Shown one piece after another: positions 7,756 through 16,097 of a stretch of DNA of 64,000 bases. The stretch's first letter is position 1. Every line of letters begins with the position of its first letter. The translations under genes and the position numbers were made by a program. Source of the stretch: Streptomyces tibetensis (GTDB lineage: Bacteria; Actinomycetota; Actinomycetes; Streptomycetales; Streptomycetaceae); the NCBI RefSeq assembly GCF_007655005.1, contig NZ_SZVW01000003.1:1-64000 (forward strand). Direction: 5' to 3'. Under the pieces are notes generated by a model. That model worked only from the letters and a program-made list of their open reading frames with translations. It had not been told where the DNA came from and made no database searches.

Positions 7756-8601
7756 GTGAACCGCCTGTCCGCCGAGAACGTCACCCTCGCCTACGACCAG
7801 CGGGTCATCGCCGAGCAGCTGTCGGTGGAGATACCCGACCAGTCGTTCACGGTGATCGTCGGTCCCAACGCCTGCGGCAAGTCGACGCTGCTGCGGGCGC
7901 TGTCGCGGATGCTCAAGCCGAGTGCGGGCCGGGTGCTGCTGGACGGGAACGTCATCCAGTCGATGCCGGCCAAGAAGGTCGCGCGGACCCTCGGTCTGCT
8001 GCCCCAGTCGTCCGTGGCGCCCGACGGCATCACCGTCGCCGACCTGGTCGGCCGCGGCCGCTACCCGCACCAGGGCATCCTGCGTCAGTGGTCCACCGAG
8101 GACGAGCGGGTCGTCAAGGAGTCCATGCGGCAGACCGGCGTCGCCGAGCTCGGCGACCGCTACGTCGACGAACTCTCGGGCGGCCAGTGTCAGCGCGTGT
8201 GGATCGCCATGGCCCTCGCCCAGCAGACGCCGTTGCTGCTGCTCGACGAGCCGACGACGTTCCTGGACATTCAGCACCAGATCGATGTCCTGGACCTGTG
8301 CGCGGAGCTGCACGAGGAGCAGGGGCGCACGCTCGTCGCCGTGCTGCACGACCTGAACCACGCCGCCCGGTACGCCACCCACCTCATCGCGCTGCGCGAG
8401 GGCCGGGTCATCGCCGAGGGCGCGCCGAAGGACATCGTCACGGCCGAGCTGGTCGAGGAGGTATTCGGGCTGCGCTGCCAGGTCATCGACGACCCGGAGA
8501 CGGGCACACCGCTGGTCGTGCCGGCGGCCCGCAAGGCCCGCGTTCCGAGCACGGCCGGGCAGGGGACGGCCCGGAAGGCCGCGGCTACAGAAGCTTCCTG
8601 A
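7756..8601 (+). CDS. Iron-siderophore ABC transporter ATP-binding protein
   Basis: 281 aa from GTG 7756. Walker A GPNACGKST (~36-44), Q-loop LPQSS, signature LSGGQCQRVW (~140), Walker B LLLLDEPTTFLD (~160) and H-loop VLHDLNHA are intact. FepC/FhuC type, energising the two permeases upstream. GTG 7756 has AAGGGAG at 7745-7751 and gives the usual length; an ATG at 7693 overlapping the previous stop would add 21 low-conservation residues and is the alternative. The 3' end overlaps the convergent SCP2-like gene by 17 bp. Confidence 0.92.
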   Translation: MNRLSAENVTLAYDQRVIAEQLSVEIPDQSFTVIVGPNACGKSTLLRALSRMLKPSAGRVLLDGNVIQSMPAKKVARTLGLLPQSSVAPDGITVADLVGRGRYPHQGILRQWSTEDERVVKESMRQTGVAELGDRYVDELSGGQCQRVWIAMALAQQTPLLLLDEPTTFLDIQHQIDVLDLCAELHEEQGRTLVAVLHDLNHAARYATHLIALREGRVIAEGAPKDIVTAELVEEVFGLRCQVIDDPETGTPLVVPAARKARVPSTAGQGTARKAAATEAS

Positions 8602-8932
8602 GCTGGAGCAGGTCACGCACACCGGCGTGCAGCTTCACCCGGCCCGAGCCCCAGGCCTTGGCGAAGTGCAGCTCGCCGCCGACCAGGGCCACCAGGTCGT
8701 CGCCGGTCATGGCGAGTCTGATCTCGGCCTTGGCGGGCGGGGGCCCCTGCACGGTGTCGTGCACCTCGATCCGCCCGCCGCGCATCCGGCCGGTGAAGGT
8801 GACGTCGAGGTCCGTGATGTGGCAGCTCACCGAGCGGTCCAGGGCCGCGGCGTCGCGGACGTCCCCTTCGGCGCGCTGCATGTTGTCCGAGAGCTTGTCG
8901 AGTGCGCTGCGGCACTCCTCGATCGTGGCCAT
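8585..8932 (-). CDS. SCP2 sterol-binding domain-like protein
   Basis: 115 aa. The central part (LDVTFTGRMRGGRIEV, then KAEIRLAMTGDDLVALVGGE, then AWGSGRVKLHAGVRDLLQLRKLL) follows the SCP2/sterol-carrier fold pattern found in many small actinobacterial proteins. It probably binds a lipid or hydrophobic ligand; no ligand can be inferred. ATG at 8932. It is divergent from the small gene at 8975, with 42 nt between starts, and its stop lies inside the 3' end of the ABC ATPase gene. Confidence 0.8.
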   Translation of the reverse strand: MATIEECRSALDKLSDNMQRAEGDVRDAAALDRSVSCHITDLDVTFTGRMRGGRIEVHDTVQGPPPAKAEIRLAMTGDDLVALVGGELHFAKAWGSGRVKLHAGVRDLLQLRKLL

Positions 8933-8974
8933 CGCGGTCGACGGTACCGCAGCGGTTCGCGGTAGCGTCGGGGC

Positions 8975-9274
8975 ATGGACGACGCAGTTCCCGAGCTCCC
9001 GCCGGCGGCGGAGGAAGAGCCGGCGTACGACCCCGCCGGCCCCGCTCCCCTGAACGTGCCCCGCACGCCCACCGGTGCCGCCGAGGTGGACGCCGCCCTG
9101 GGCCGGCTCGGCGACGCGGACCACCTCGCCACGGACGGGCATCTCGAGGTGTACGAGGATGTACACCGGGGGCTGCGCGACGCGCTCACCGCGCTCGACG
9201 TACGCCCGGGACCTCCGGTTCCCGCCCGTCACCCGACCACCCCTCAACGAGACCCTTCGGGTCGCCCCCTCTGA
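8975..9274 (+). CDS. Small conserved hypothetical protein upstream of tlyA
   Basis: 99 aa, acidic, Pro/Ala-rich N-terminus, then a helical stretch (GAAEVDAALGRLGDAD, LEVYEDVHRGLRDALTALD). No recognised domain. It lies 31 nt before tlyA on the same strand and probably shares its transcript. A TAGCGT hexamer at 8962-8967 just before the ATG could be a -10 element for a very short leader. Such small ORFs occur before tlyA in other streptomycetes (from memory), which supports its being real. Confidence 0.7.
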   Translation: MDDAVPELPPAAEEEPAYDPAGPAPLNVPRTPTGAAEVDAALGRLGDADHLATDGHLEVYEDVHRGLRDALTALDVRPGPPVPARHPTTPQRDPSGRPL

Positions 9275-9305
9275 TCGCCGCACGCACCTAGGAGCTGAAC
9301 CGAAC

Positions 9306-10121
9306 GTGGCAGGAGTCGCACGTCGCCGTCTGGACGCGGAGCTGGTCCGCCGGAAACTCGCGCGCTCGCGTGAGCACGCCGCGCAGCTGATCGCCGCGGG
9401 GCGGGTCTCCGTCGGCAAAACCGTCGCGACCAAACCCGCCACACAGGTGGAGACCGCGGCCGCGATCCTGGTGGCCCAGGACGACAGCGACCCCGACTAC
9501 GTCTCGCGCGGCGGTCACAAGCTGGCCGGCGCGCTCGCGGTGTTCGGGCCGCAGGGGCTGGCCGTCGAGGGGCGCTGGGCGCTCGACGCGGGCGCGTCCA
9601 CCGGCGGTTTCACCGACGTCCTGCTCCGGGCGGGCGCCGCCCATGTCGTCGCCGTGGACGTCGGATACGGACAACTCGCGTGGTCCCTCCAGAAGGATGA
9701 ACGCGTCACCGTCAAGGACCGTACGAACGTACGCGAGTTGACGCTTGAAGCGATCGATGGGGAGCCAGTGGATCTTGTCGTGGGGGATTTGTCCTTCATC
9801 CCGCTCGGGCTGGTCCTGCCCGCCCTGGTGCGGTGCGTGAAACCGGATGCCGACCTGGTGATGATGGTCAAACCGCAGTTCGAGGTCGGTAAGGAGCGCC
9901 TCGGCAGCGGGGGAGTGGTACGCAGCACCCAGCTGCGGGCCGAAGCGGTACGGGGGGTGGCCGAGAAGGCCTGGGGGCTGGGGCTCGGGGTGAAGGGCGT
10001 GACGGCCAGTCCGCTGCCCGGGCCGTCGGGCAATGTCGAATACTTTCTGTGGCTGCGGTCCGGGGCACCGGCACTGGACCCGGCCGAGGCAGACCGTGCA
10101 GTGGCGGAGGGGCCGCGTTGA
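9306..10121 (+). CDS. tlyA: TlyA family rRNA 2'-O-methyltransferase
   Basis: 271 aa. N-terminal S4 RNA-binding domain (RRLDAELVRRKLARSREHA, then VSVGKTVATKPATQV) followed by a FtsJ/RrmJ-like Rossmann methyltransferase with SAM motif ALDAGASTGGFTDVLL, then VVAVDVGYGQLAW and the conserved catalytic lysine region VMMVKPQFEVG. TlyA enzymes methylate ribose of cytidines in 16S and/or 23S rRNA and confer capreomycin sensitivity; older databases call it hemolysin. GTG 9306 is the start that retains the whole S4 domain. Its stop overlaps the nadK start (TTGA). Confidence 0.93.
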   Translation: MAGVARRRLDAELVRRKLARSREHAAQLIAAGRVSVGKTVATKPATQVETAAAILVAQDDSDPDYVSRGGHKLAGALAVFGPQGLAVEGRWALDAGASTGGFTDVLLRAGAAHVVAVDVGYGQLAWSLQKDERVTVKDRTNVRELTLEAIDGEPVDLVVGDLSFIPLGLVLPALVRCVKPDADLVMMVKPQFEVGKERLGSGGVVRSTQLRAEAVRGVAEKAWGLGLGVKGVTASPLPGPSGNVEYFLWLRSGAPALDPAEADRAVAEGPR

Positions 10122-11023
10122 CCGAGAACCGAGCTCGTACTGTTTTCCTGCTGGCCCACACGGGCCGGCCCGCGGCCGTGCGCAGTGCCGAGCTCGTCGT
10201 GAAGGGGCTGCTGCGCTCCGGTCTCGGTGTGCGCGTCCTGGAGGCCGAGGCGCGCGACCTGCCGCTGCCGTCGGAGGTGGAGCTGGTCAGGGAGGCCACT
10301 CCGCAGTGCCTCGACGGGTGTGAGCTGCTGATCGTGCTGGGCGGCGACGGCACGCTGCTGCGTGGTGCCGAGTTCGCCCGGGCCTCGGGTGTGCCGATGC
10401 TCGGCGTCAACCTCGGGCGGGTCGGGTTCCTCGCGGAGGCCGAGCGGGACGACCTCGACAAGGTCGTCGACCGGGTGGTGACCAAGGCGTACGAGGTCGA
10501 GGAGCGGATGACCGTCGACGTCGTGGTGCATCAGAACGGCGACATCGTGCACACGGACTGGGCGCTGAACGAGGCGGCCGTGCAGAAGGTGTCCGCCGAG
10601 CGGATGCTGGAGATCGTCCTGGAGATCGACGGACGGCCGGTCACGGGCTTCGGCTGCGACGGGATCGTCTGTGCCACGCCCACGGGGTCGACGGCGTACG
10701 CCTTCTCGGCGGGCGGGCCGGTGGTGTGGCCGGAGGTCGAGGCGCTGCTCATGGTGCCGATCTCCGCGCACGCGCTGTTTGCGAAGCCGCTCGTGACGTC
10801 GCCGGATTCTGTGTTGGCTGTGGAGGTTCTGCCCCACATTCCGCCCGGGGTGCTGTGGTGCGACGGGCGGCGGACGGTGGAATTGCCCGCCGGGGCGCGG
10901 GTGGAGGTGCGGCGCGGGGCCGTGCCGGTGCGGCTGGCCCGGCTGCATCACGCGTCCTTCACGGACCGGCTGGTGGCCAAGTTCGCGCTGCCTGTTTCCG
11001 GGTGGCGGGGGGCTCCTCACTAG
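10118..11023 (+). CDS. nadK: NAD kinase
   Basis: 301 aa. Phosphorylates NAD to NADP. The family signatures are intact: the GGDGT motif in VLGGDGTLLRGAE, NLGRVGFLAEAE, the NE motif in WALNEAAVQK, and TPTGSTAYAFSAGGP. The start is an unusual TTG at 10118, overlapping the tlyA stop by 4 nt (TTGA), with GGAGG at 10106-10110. The S. coelicolor enzyme is about the same length. tlyA-nadK-recN is a conserved actinobacterial order. Confidence 0.93.
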   Translation: MTENRARTVFLLAHTGRPAAVRSAELVVKGLLRSGLGVRVLEAEARDLPLPSEVELVREATPQCLDGCELLIVLGGDGTLLRGAEFARASGVPMLGVNLGRVGFLAEAERDDLDKVVDRVVTKAYEVEERMTVDVVVHQNGDIVHTDWALNEAAVQKVSAERMLEIVLEIDGRPVTGFGCDGIVCATPTGSTAYAFSAGGPVVWPEVEALLMVPISAHALFAKPLVTSPDSVLAVEVLPHIPPGVLWCDGRRTVELPAGARVEVRRGAVPVRLARLHHASFTDRLVAKFALPVSGWRGAPH

Positions 11024-11048
11024 CGTTTTGTGGGGATGGTTTCGCTTC

Positions 11049-11108
11049 GTCGGCGGGTGCGGGGAGTCTGTGGCTTGTCGCGCAGTTCCCCGCGCCCCTG
11101 AAAAACAG
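11049..11108 (+). repeat. Streptomyces interspersed intergenic repeat
   Basis: The segment GGGTGCGGGGAGTCTGTGGC followed by TTGTCGCGCAGTTCCCCGCG and CCCCTG belongs to a repeat family seen in many Streptomyces intergenic regions; two diverged relatives occur at 22003-22118. It fills most of the 153-nt nadK-recN gap. Function unknown. Confidence 0.7.
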
Positions 11109-11176
11109 GGCGTCGCCACTCTCGTGGGTGACAAGGGCAGGCCAGTCGCAATCCCTGGCCCGGACCTCGTAAGGTC

Positions 11177-12913
11177 GTGTCCGTGTTGGAGGAGATGCGG
11201 ATACGGTCGCTGGGCGTGATCGACGACGCCGTCGTCGAGCTGTCGCCCGGGTTCACCGCGGTCACCGGTGAGACGGGTGCGGGCAAGACCATGGTGGTCA
11301 CCAGCCTGGGGTTGCTGCTGGGCGGGCGGGCCGACCCCGCGCTCGTGCGGATCGGGGCCGGCAAGGCCGTCGTGGAGGGGCGGATCACCGTTGCCCGCGA
11401 CGCCACGGCCGCGGTGCGCGCCGAGGAGGCCGGGGCCGAGCTGGACGACGGGGCCCTGCTGATCAGCCGCACCGTCTCCGCCGAGGGGCGCTCGCGGGCG
11501 CACCTGGGCGGGCGCAGCGTGCCCGTGGGCGTGCTCGCCGAGCTCGCCGACGAGCTGGTGGCCGTGCACGGGCAGACCGACCAGCAGGGGCTGCTCAAGC
11601 TGTCCCGGCAGCGGCAGGCGCTCGACCGGTACGCGGGCGACGCGGTCGCCGGGCCGCTGGCCAAGTACGGCGAGGCGTACAAGCGGCTGCGGGCCGTGGC
11701 CACCGAGCTCGACGAGATCACCACCCGGGCGCGGGAACGGGCCCAGGAGGCCGACCTGCTGCGCTTCGGGCTCGACGAGATCGCCGCCGTCGAGCCCCGG
11801 GCCGGTGAGGACGTGGAGCTGGCCGAGGAGGCCGAGCGGCTCGGGCACGCCGAAGCGCTGGCATCCGCCGCGGCGGCCGCGCACGCCGCCCTCGCGGGCA
11901 ACCCGGAGGATCCGGAGGGCATCGACGCCGGAACCCTCGTCGCGGGCGCCCAGCGGGCCCTGGACGCCGTACGGTCGCACGACTCGGCGCTGGCCGCGCT
12001 CGCCGACCGCGTCGGGGAGATCGGGATCCTGCTGCGCGACGCGGCGGGCGACCTGGCGGGGTACGCCGACGACCTGGACGCCGATCCGCTGCGGCTCGCG
12101 GCCGTCGAGGAGCGGCGGGCCGCGCTCACCGGGCTGACCCGGAAGTACGGCGAGGACATCGCCACCGTGCTGGCCTGGGCCGAGCAGAGCGCCGCGCGGC
12201 TCACCGAACTCGACGGCGACGACGAGCGGATCGGGGAGCTGACGGCCGAGCGGGACGCGCTGCGGTCGGAACTGGGCGGGCTGGCGCAGGCGTTGACGGA
12301 CGCCCGGACGGAGGCCGCCGAGCGGTTCGCCGCCGCCGTGACCGCCGAGCTGGCCTCGCTCGCCATGCCGCACGCGCGCGTGTCCTTCGACATCCGGCAG
12401 ACCGAGGACCCCGACGGCGTCGAGGTCGGCGGCCGTCCGGTCGCCTACGGCCCCGCGGGCGCCGACGAGGTGGAGCTGCTGCTGGCCCCGCACCCGGGCG
12501 CCCCGCCCCGGCCGATCGCCAAGGGCGCGTCCGGCGGCGAGCTGTCGCGGGTGATGCTGGCCGTGGAGGTCGTGTTCGCGGGGACGGACCCCGTGCCGAC
12601 GTACCTCTTCGACGAGGTCGACGCCGGGGTCGGCGGCAAGGCGGCGGTCGAGATCGGCCGGCGGCTCGCGCGGCTGGCGAAGACCGCGCAGGTCGTGGTC
12701 GTGACGCATCTGCCGCAGGTGGCCGCCTTCGCCGACCGGCAGTTGCTGGTCGAGAAGACCAACGACGGGTCCGTGACCCGCTCCGGCGTCAAGGTCCTCG
12801 AGGGCGAGGAACGGGTCCGGGAGCTGTCCCGCATGCTCGCCGGCCAGGAGGACTCCGAGACGGCCCGGGCGCACGCGGAGGAGCTGCTCGCGGCGGCCAG
12901 GGCGGACGCTTAG
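11177..12913 (+). CDS. recN: DNA repair protein RecN
   Basis: 578 aa, SMC-like ATPase for double-strand-break repair. N-terminal MRIRSLGVIDDAVVEL and Walker A TGETGAGKTMVV, two long coiled-coil arms (residues ~150-360) with an LHGQTDQQ-like motif (VAVHGQTDQQGLLKLS), and C-terminal signature ASGGELSRVMLAVEVV with Walker B TYLFDEVDAGVGGKAA. The start is GTG 11177; ATG 11195 (giving MRIRSLG) is an alternative, but its GGAGGAG is too close to serve as RBS. No LexA box was recognised upstream. Confidence 0.95.
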   Translation: MSVLEEMRIRSLGVIDDAVVELSPGFTAVTGETGAGKTMVVTSLGLLLGGRADPALVRIGAGKAVVEGRITVARDATAAVRAEEAGAELDDGALLISRTVSAEGRSRAHLGGRSVPVGVLAELADELVAVHGQTDQQGLLKLSRQRQALDRYAGDAVAGPLAKYGEAYKRLRAVATELDEITTRARERAQEADLLRFGLDEIAAVEPRAGEDVELAEEAERLGHAEALASAAAAAHAALAGNPEDPEGIDAGTLVAGAQRALDAVRSHDSALAALADRVGEIGILLRDAAGDLAGYADDLDADPLRLAAVEERRAALTGLTRKYGEDIATVLAWAEQSAARLTELDGDDERIGELTAERDALRSELGGLAQALTDARTEAAERFAAAVTAELASLAMPHARVSFDIRQTEDPDGVEVGGRPVAYGPAGADEVELLLAPHPGAPPRPIAKGASGGELSRVMLAVEVVFAGTDPVPTYLFDEVDAGVGGKAAVEIGRRLARLAKTAQVVVVTHLPQVAAFADRQLLVEKTNDGSVTRSGVKVLEGEERVRELSRMLAGQEDSETARAHAEELLAAARADA

Positions 12914-13072
12914 GCCATGTCGTTGGGATCATGTCGGCGGCGCGGGGCCCTGACCGGGAGCGGCGCCACCGGCGGTGGTGCGGCCAAGGCCGGGCGGGTC
13001 GCCCGATTTCACTCGTGTGGGTGACCCGGCCCGGCGCACACCCCCGTTGCCGCGCCCCCGCTGTCGCGTAGT

Positions 13073-13099
13073 GGGGGCTCCGGCGTTCCCGGAACCCCC
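13073..13099. terminator. Possible recN terminator hairpin
   Basis: 11-bp stem, GGGGGCTCCGG (13073-13083) with CCGGAACCCCC (13089-13099), loop CGTTC, one G-T pair, no T run. It lies 160 nt after recN. The rest of 12914-13178 shows no gene. Confidence 0.5.
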
Positions 13100-13178
13100 G
13101 TACGTCCTGGCATCCTTGGCGGAGTACGCGTGCGAAACCGCGTCGTGACCGCCCGACCCGAACCAGGAGCCCGGCCAC

Positions 13179-14321
13179 GTGACCCCCGTGAGCAGCCACT
13201 CACCGCACGGCCAATTGCCGCTGCGCACCGTGCAGGTGCTGGGCGGAGGCAATGCCGCCAGCAGTGCGCATGTGCGCTCGCTGGCCGCGGGGCTCGTCGC
13301 GCGGGGCGTGAAAGTCACGGTGTGCGCCCCTTACGAGGCCGATCGCGCCTATGACTTCAGCGGAGCCGGTGCCGATCACGTGCACGTGCCGCGCAGCAGC
13401 GACCCGGTGTCGGTGGCGGCCCTGCGCGCGGCCTGCGCCCACGCCGATCTGGTGCACGCGCATGGCCTGCACGCCTCCTTCCGTGCCGTCCTCGCCCTCA
13501 GCGGGCGGCGCGTGCGCACACCGCTGGTGGTGACGTGGCACGACCGGGCGCACGCCGACGGGGCCCGTGCCCACATGCTGCGGGTGCTGGAGCGCAGGGT
13601 CGTGAAGGCGGCCACCGTCGTGCTGGGCACGACCTCGCCGCTCGTGGACCGGGCCCGGCTCACCGGCGCGCGGGACGCCCGGCTCGCGGCCGTCGCACTG
13701 CCCGGTCCCCGCAGCCCCCGCGAGCCCGACGACCCCGACCGGCTGCGGCCCAAGGTGCGAGCCGAACTCGGCGCCATCGGCAGGCCGTTGCTGATGGCCG
13801 TCGGCTCCCTGGAACGGCACCGAGGGTACGACGTGCTGCTGGACGCCGCGCGCGCCTGGCGCCGGCTCGATCCCGTGCCGCTGGTCGTGATCGCCGGGGA
13901 GGGGCCGCTGCGCGGTGAACTCCAGAGCCGGATCGAGGAGGAGGGGCTGCCGGTCCGGCTCATCGGGCGGCGCGAGGACATCACCGACCTGCTCGCCGCC
14001 GCCGACCTCGCCCTGCTGCCGAGCCGCTGGGAGGCACGCTCCGTCCTCGCCCAGGAGGCCCTCCACGCGCGCGTGCCGCTCGTCGCGACGGAGGTCGGCG
14101 GCATCCCCGAACTCGTCGGCGACGCGGCCGAACTCGTCCCGTACGGCGACGCCAAGGCCCTCGCCGACGCCGTCGTACGGCTGCTCGACGACCCGGCGCG
14201 CCGGGAACTGCTGACGGCCAGGGGCGCCCGGCAGGCCGCCACCTGGCCCACCGAGGACGAGACGGTCGCCCAGGTGCTGAGCGTGTACGACGAGCTGACG
14301 CAGCCCCGCCCCCTCGCGTAG
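13179..14321 (+). CDS. Glycosyltransferase family 4 protein
   Basis: 380 aa, GT-B fold. The N-terminal domain has the glycine-rich VQVLGGGNAASSAHVRSLAAGL opening and ADLVHAHGLHASF. The C-terminal domain contains the E-x7-E motif typical of GT4 within SRWEARSVLAQEALHARVPLVATEVGG and a GRREDITDLL segment. It probably uses a nucleotide- or lipid-linked sugar donor to glycosylate a lipid or cell-wall intermediate; the acceptor is unknown. GTG 13179 has AGGAG at 13165-13169. Its stop is 4 nt from the stop of the convergent PucR-type gene. Confidence 0.88.
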   Translation: MTPVSSHSPHGQLPLRTVQVLGGGNAASSAHVRSLAAGLVARGVKVTVCAPYEADRAYDFSGAGADHVHVPRSSDPVSVAALRAACAHADLVHAHGLHASFRAVLALSGRRVRTPLVVTWHDRAHADGARAHMLRVLERRVVKAATVVLGTTSPLVDRARLTGARDARLAAVALPGPRSPREPDDPDRLRPKVRAELGAIGRPLLMAVGSLERHRGYDVLLDAARAWRRLDPVPLVVIAGEGPLRGELQSRIEEEGLPVRLIGRREDITDLLAAADLALLPSRWEARSVLAQEALHARVPLVATEVGGIPELVGDAAELVPYGDAKALADAVVRLLDDPARRELLTARGARQAATWPTEDETVAQVLSVYDELTQPRPLA

Positions 14322-14325
14322 AGCG

Positions 14326-15972
14326 CTACGGGACGTGCCTGCGGGCCCGCAGGGCCAGGCTCAGGGCCAGGACCGTCTGCGGGTCGTCGAGGTCCGTGCC
14401 GAGCAACTCCCCGATGCGGGCCAGGCGGTTGTACAGGGTCTGCCGGTTCAGGTGCAGCTCCCGGGCCGTCTCCGCCTTGCGTCCCGCGTGGGCCAGGTAG
14501 GTCGTCAACGTGGGCAGCAGCGGCGGCCGGGATCGGCGGTCGTGTTCCAGCAGCGGGCCGAGGGCGCGGTCGACGAAGGCCGCCAGGTCCGGATGGTCGC
14601 GCAGCCGCCACAGCAGCAAGTCGATGTCGAGCCGGCGGGCGTCGTACCAGGGCCGGTCCGCGAGCCCCTGGGCCGCCGTGGCCGTCTCGGCCGCGTGCCG
14701 CAGGCCCGCTGCCGCCGCCGGCCAGCCGCCGGCCGTCCCCACGACCACCACGGGAGGCTGCCCGCCCGGCCGCGGTATCCCGGCCCGGCCCACACCCGCC
14801 CGCAGCGCCGCCGCGACCCGGTCCGCGACCGCCGCCCGCTCCGACTCCGCGCGCAGCCCGAGCAGCACCAGCACGCGGCCCTCCAGCGGCCGCACGCCGA
14901 GCAGCACCGGCACGCCCACCGAGGCCAGCTCCTCCGAGATCGCCCGGGCCGGCACGGCCCAGCCTCCCCCGCCCGGGGACAGGGCTTCCCCGAGCCGCAT
15001 GACCACCGGCAGCAGCGGCCCCTCGCCCGGCCGGAAGCCCAGCACGCGGGCCTGAGCCGGGGCGTCCTCGGCCGTCACCCGGCCCTCGGCGAGGTCGGTG
15101 AGGAAGTCGCCCCGCCCGCGCGCCGCCAGCTCTTCCTCCTGGCGCGCCTGCATCAGCACCACGGCCAGGATGCCCGCGGCCCGTTCGGCCGCCATCCGGT
15201 GCACCGGCGCCGGCGCGGTGCGCACCGGCAGCAGGACGAGACGCGCCCGGACGCCCCCGCTGCCGGGCCCGCCGCCCGGCACGTCCACCAGCACCGACCC
15301 CGCGAGCGGCGGCTCGTCCTTGTGCTGGCCGCGCAGCCCCTCCCACACCTGGAGCGGGTCCGCGCCCTCGGGACCGGACCCGGCGGCGTACAGCAACTGC
15401 CCGTCCGCCGTCTCCAGGAACACGGGGTTGCCGGCGAAGTCGGCCAGGATGCCGAGGACCTGCGGCACGCCGCCACCGCCCAGCACGGCCTGCGTGCAGC
15501 GCCGGTGCACCTCCTCGGCCCGCTGCAGCAGGGCGTAGTGGCCGTTGACGATCTCGGTGTGCACCTCCTCCGTGACCGTGACGAACGCCACCTCGCGGTG
15601 CAGCTGGACCAGCGGCAGCCCGGCCGCGCGCGCCGTGTCGACGAGGGCGGCGGGCAGCCGGGTGAAGCGCGGGCCGAGCTCCACGACCAGGGCCGCGATG
15701 CCGCGCTCGGCCAGGGTGCGTACGAACGCCCGCTGTTCGGCGGGCCGGGTGCCGAGACCGTAGCCCGTGGTCAGCAGCAGCTCTCCGCCCTTGAGCAGCG
15801 AGGCGATGTGCGGCACCTCGCCCGCGTGCACCCAGCGCACGGTCCGCCCGAGCCGCTCGGCGCCCGCCAGTACCTCCGGCAGCCCGCTGCGCAGCCCCGG
15901 CAGCTCCAGCGCCCGCCGCACGGTGATCCCGGCGCCCTGGGTGTCGTGCGCGCTGTCCGTCCCGCTGTCCAT
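14326..15972 (-). CDS. PucR family transcriptional regulator
   Basis: 548 aa. N-terminal PucR ligand domain (ITVRRALELPGLRSG, then VRWVHAGEVPHIASLLKGGELLLTTGYGLG), a middle GGDEF-like CdaR segment, and a C-terminal PucR-type helix-turn-helix (TLTTYLAHAGRKAETARELHLNRQTLYNRLARI). Family members control purine or amino-acid-related catabolism, usually as ligand-responsive activators. No catabolic operon adjoins it, so the target is unknown. ATG 15972; the next gene upstream (LLM oxidoreductase) is divergent at 16098 and is a plausible target. Confidence 0.9.
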   Translation of the reverse strand: MDSGTDSAHDTQGAGITVRRALELPGLRSGLPEVLAGAERLGRTVRWVHAGEVPHIASLLKGGELLLTTGYGLGTRPAEQRAFVRTLAERGIAALVVELGPRFTRLPAALVDTARAAGLPLVQLHREVAFVTVTEEVHTEIVNGHYALLQRAEEVHRRCTQAVLGGGGVPQVLGILADFAGNPVFLETADGQLLYAAGSGPEGADPLQVWEGLRGQHKDEPPLAGSVLVDVPGGGPGSGGVRARLVLLPVRTAPAPVHRMAAERAAGILAVVLMQARQEEELAARGRGDFLTDLAEGRVTAEDAPAQARVLGFRPGEGPLLPVVMRLGEALSPGGGGWAVPARAISEELASVGVPVLLGVRPLEGRVLVLLGLRAESERAAVADRVAAALRAGVGRAGIPRPGGQPPVVVVGTAGGWPAAAAGLRHAAETATAAQGLADRPWYDARRLDIDLLLWRLRDHPDLAAFVDRALGPLLEHDRRSRPPLLPTLTTYLAHAGRKAETARELHLNRQTLYNRLARIGELLGTDLDDPQTVLALSLALRARRHVP

Positions 15973-16097
15973 GTGCCGGACGCTACCCGCGCGGGTGCCT
16001 CGCGGACATCTCCGGAGGGGCAGCGGGACGATCAGCGACCGGATCCCGTCGTGGAGCGCCCCGGATTACGGGGTGATCGGCCGGGTAGGGCGCCGTC

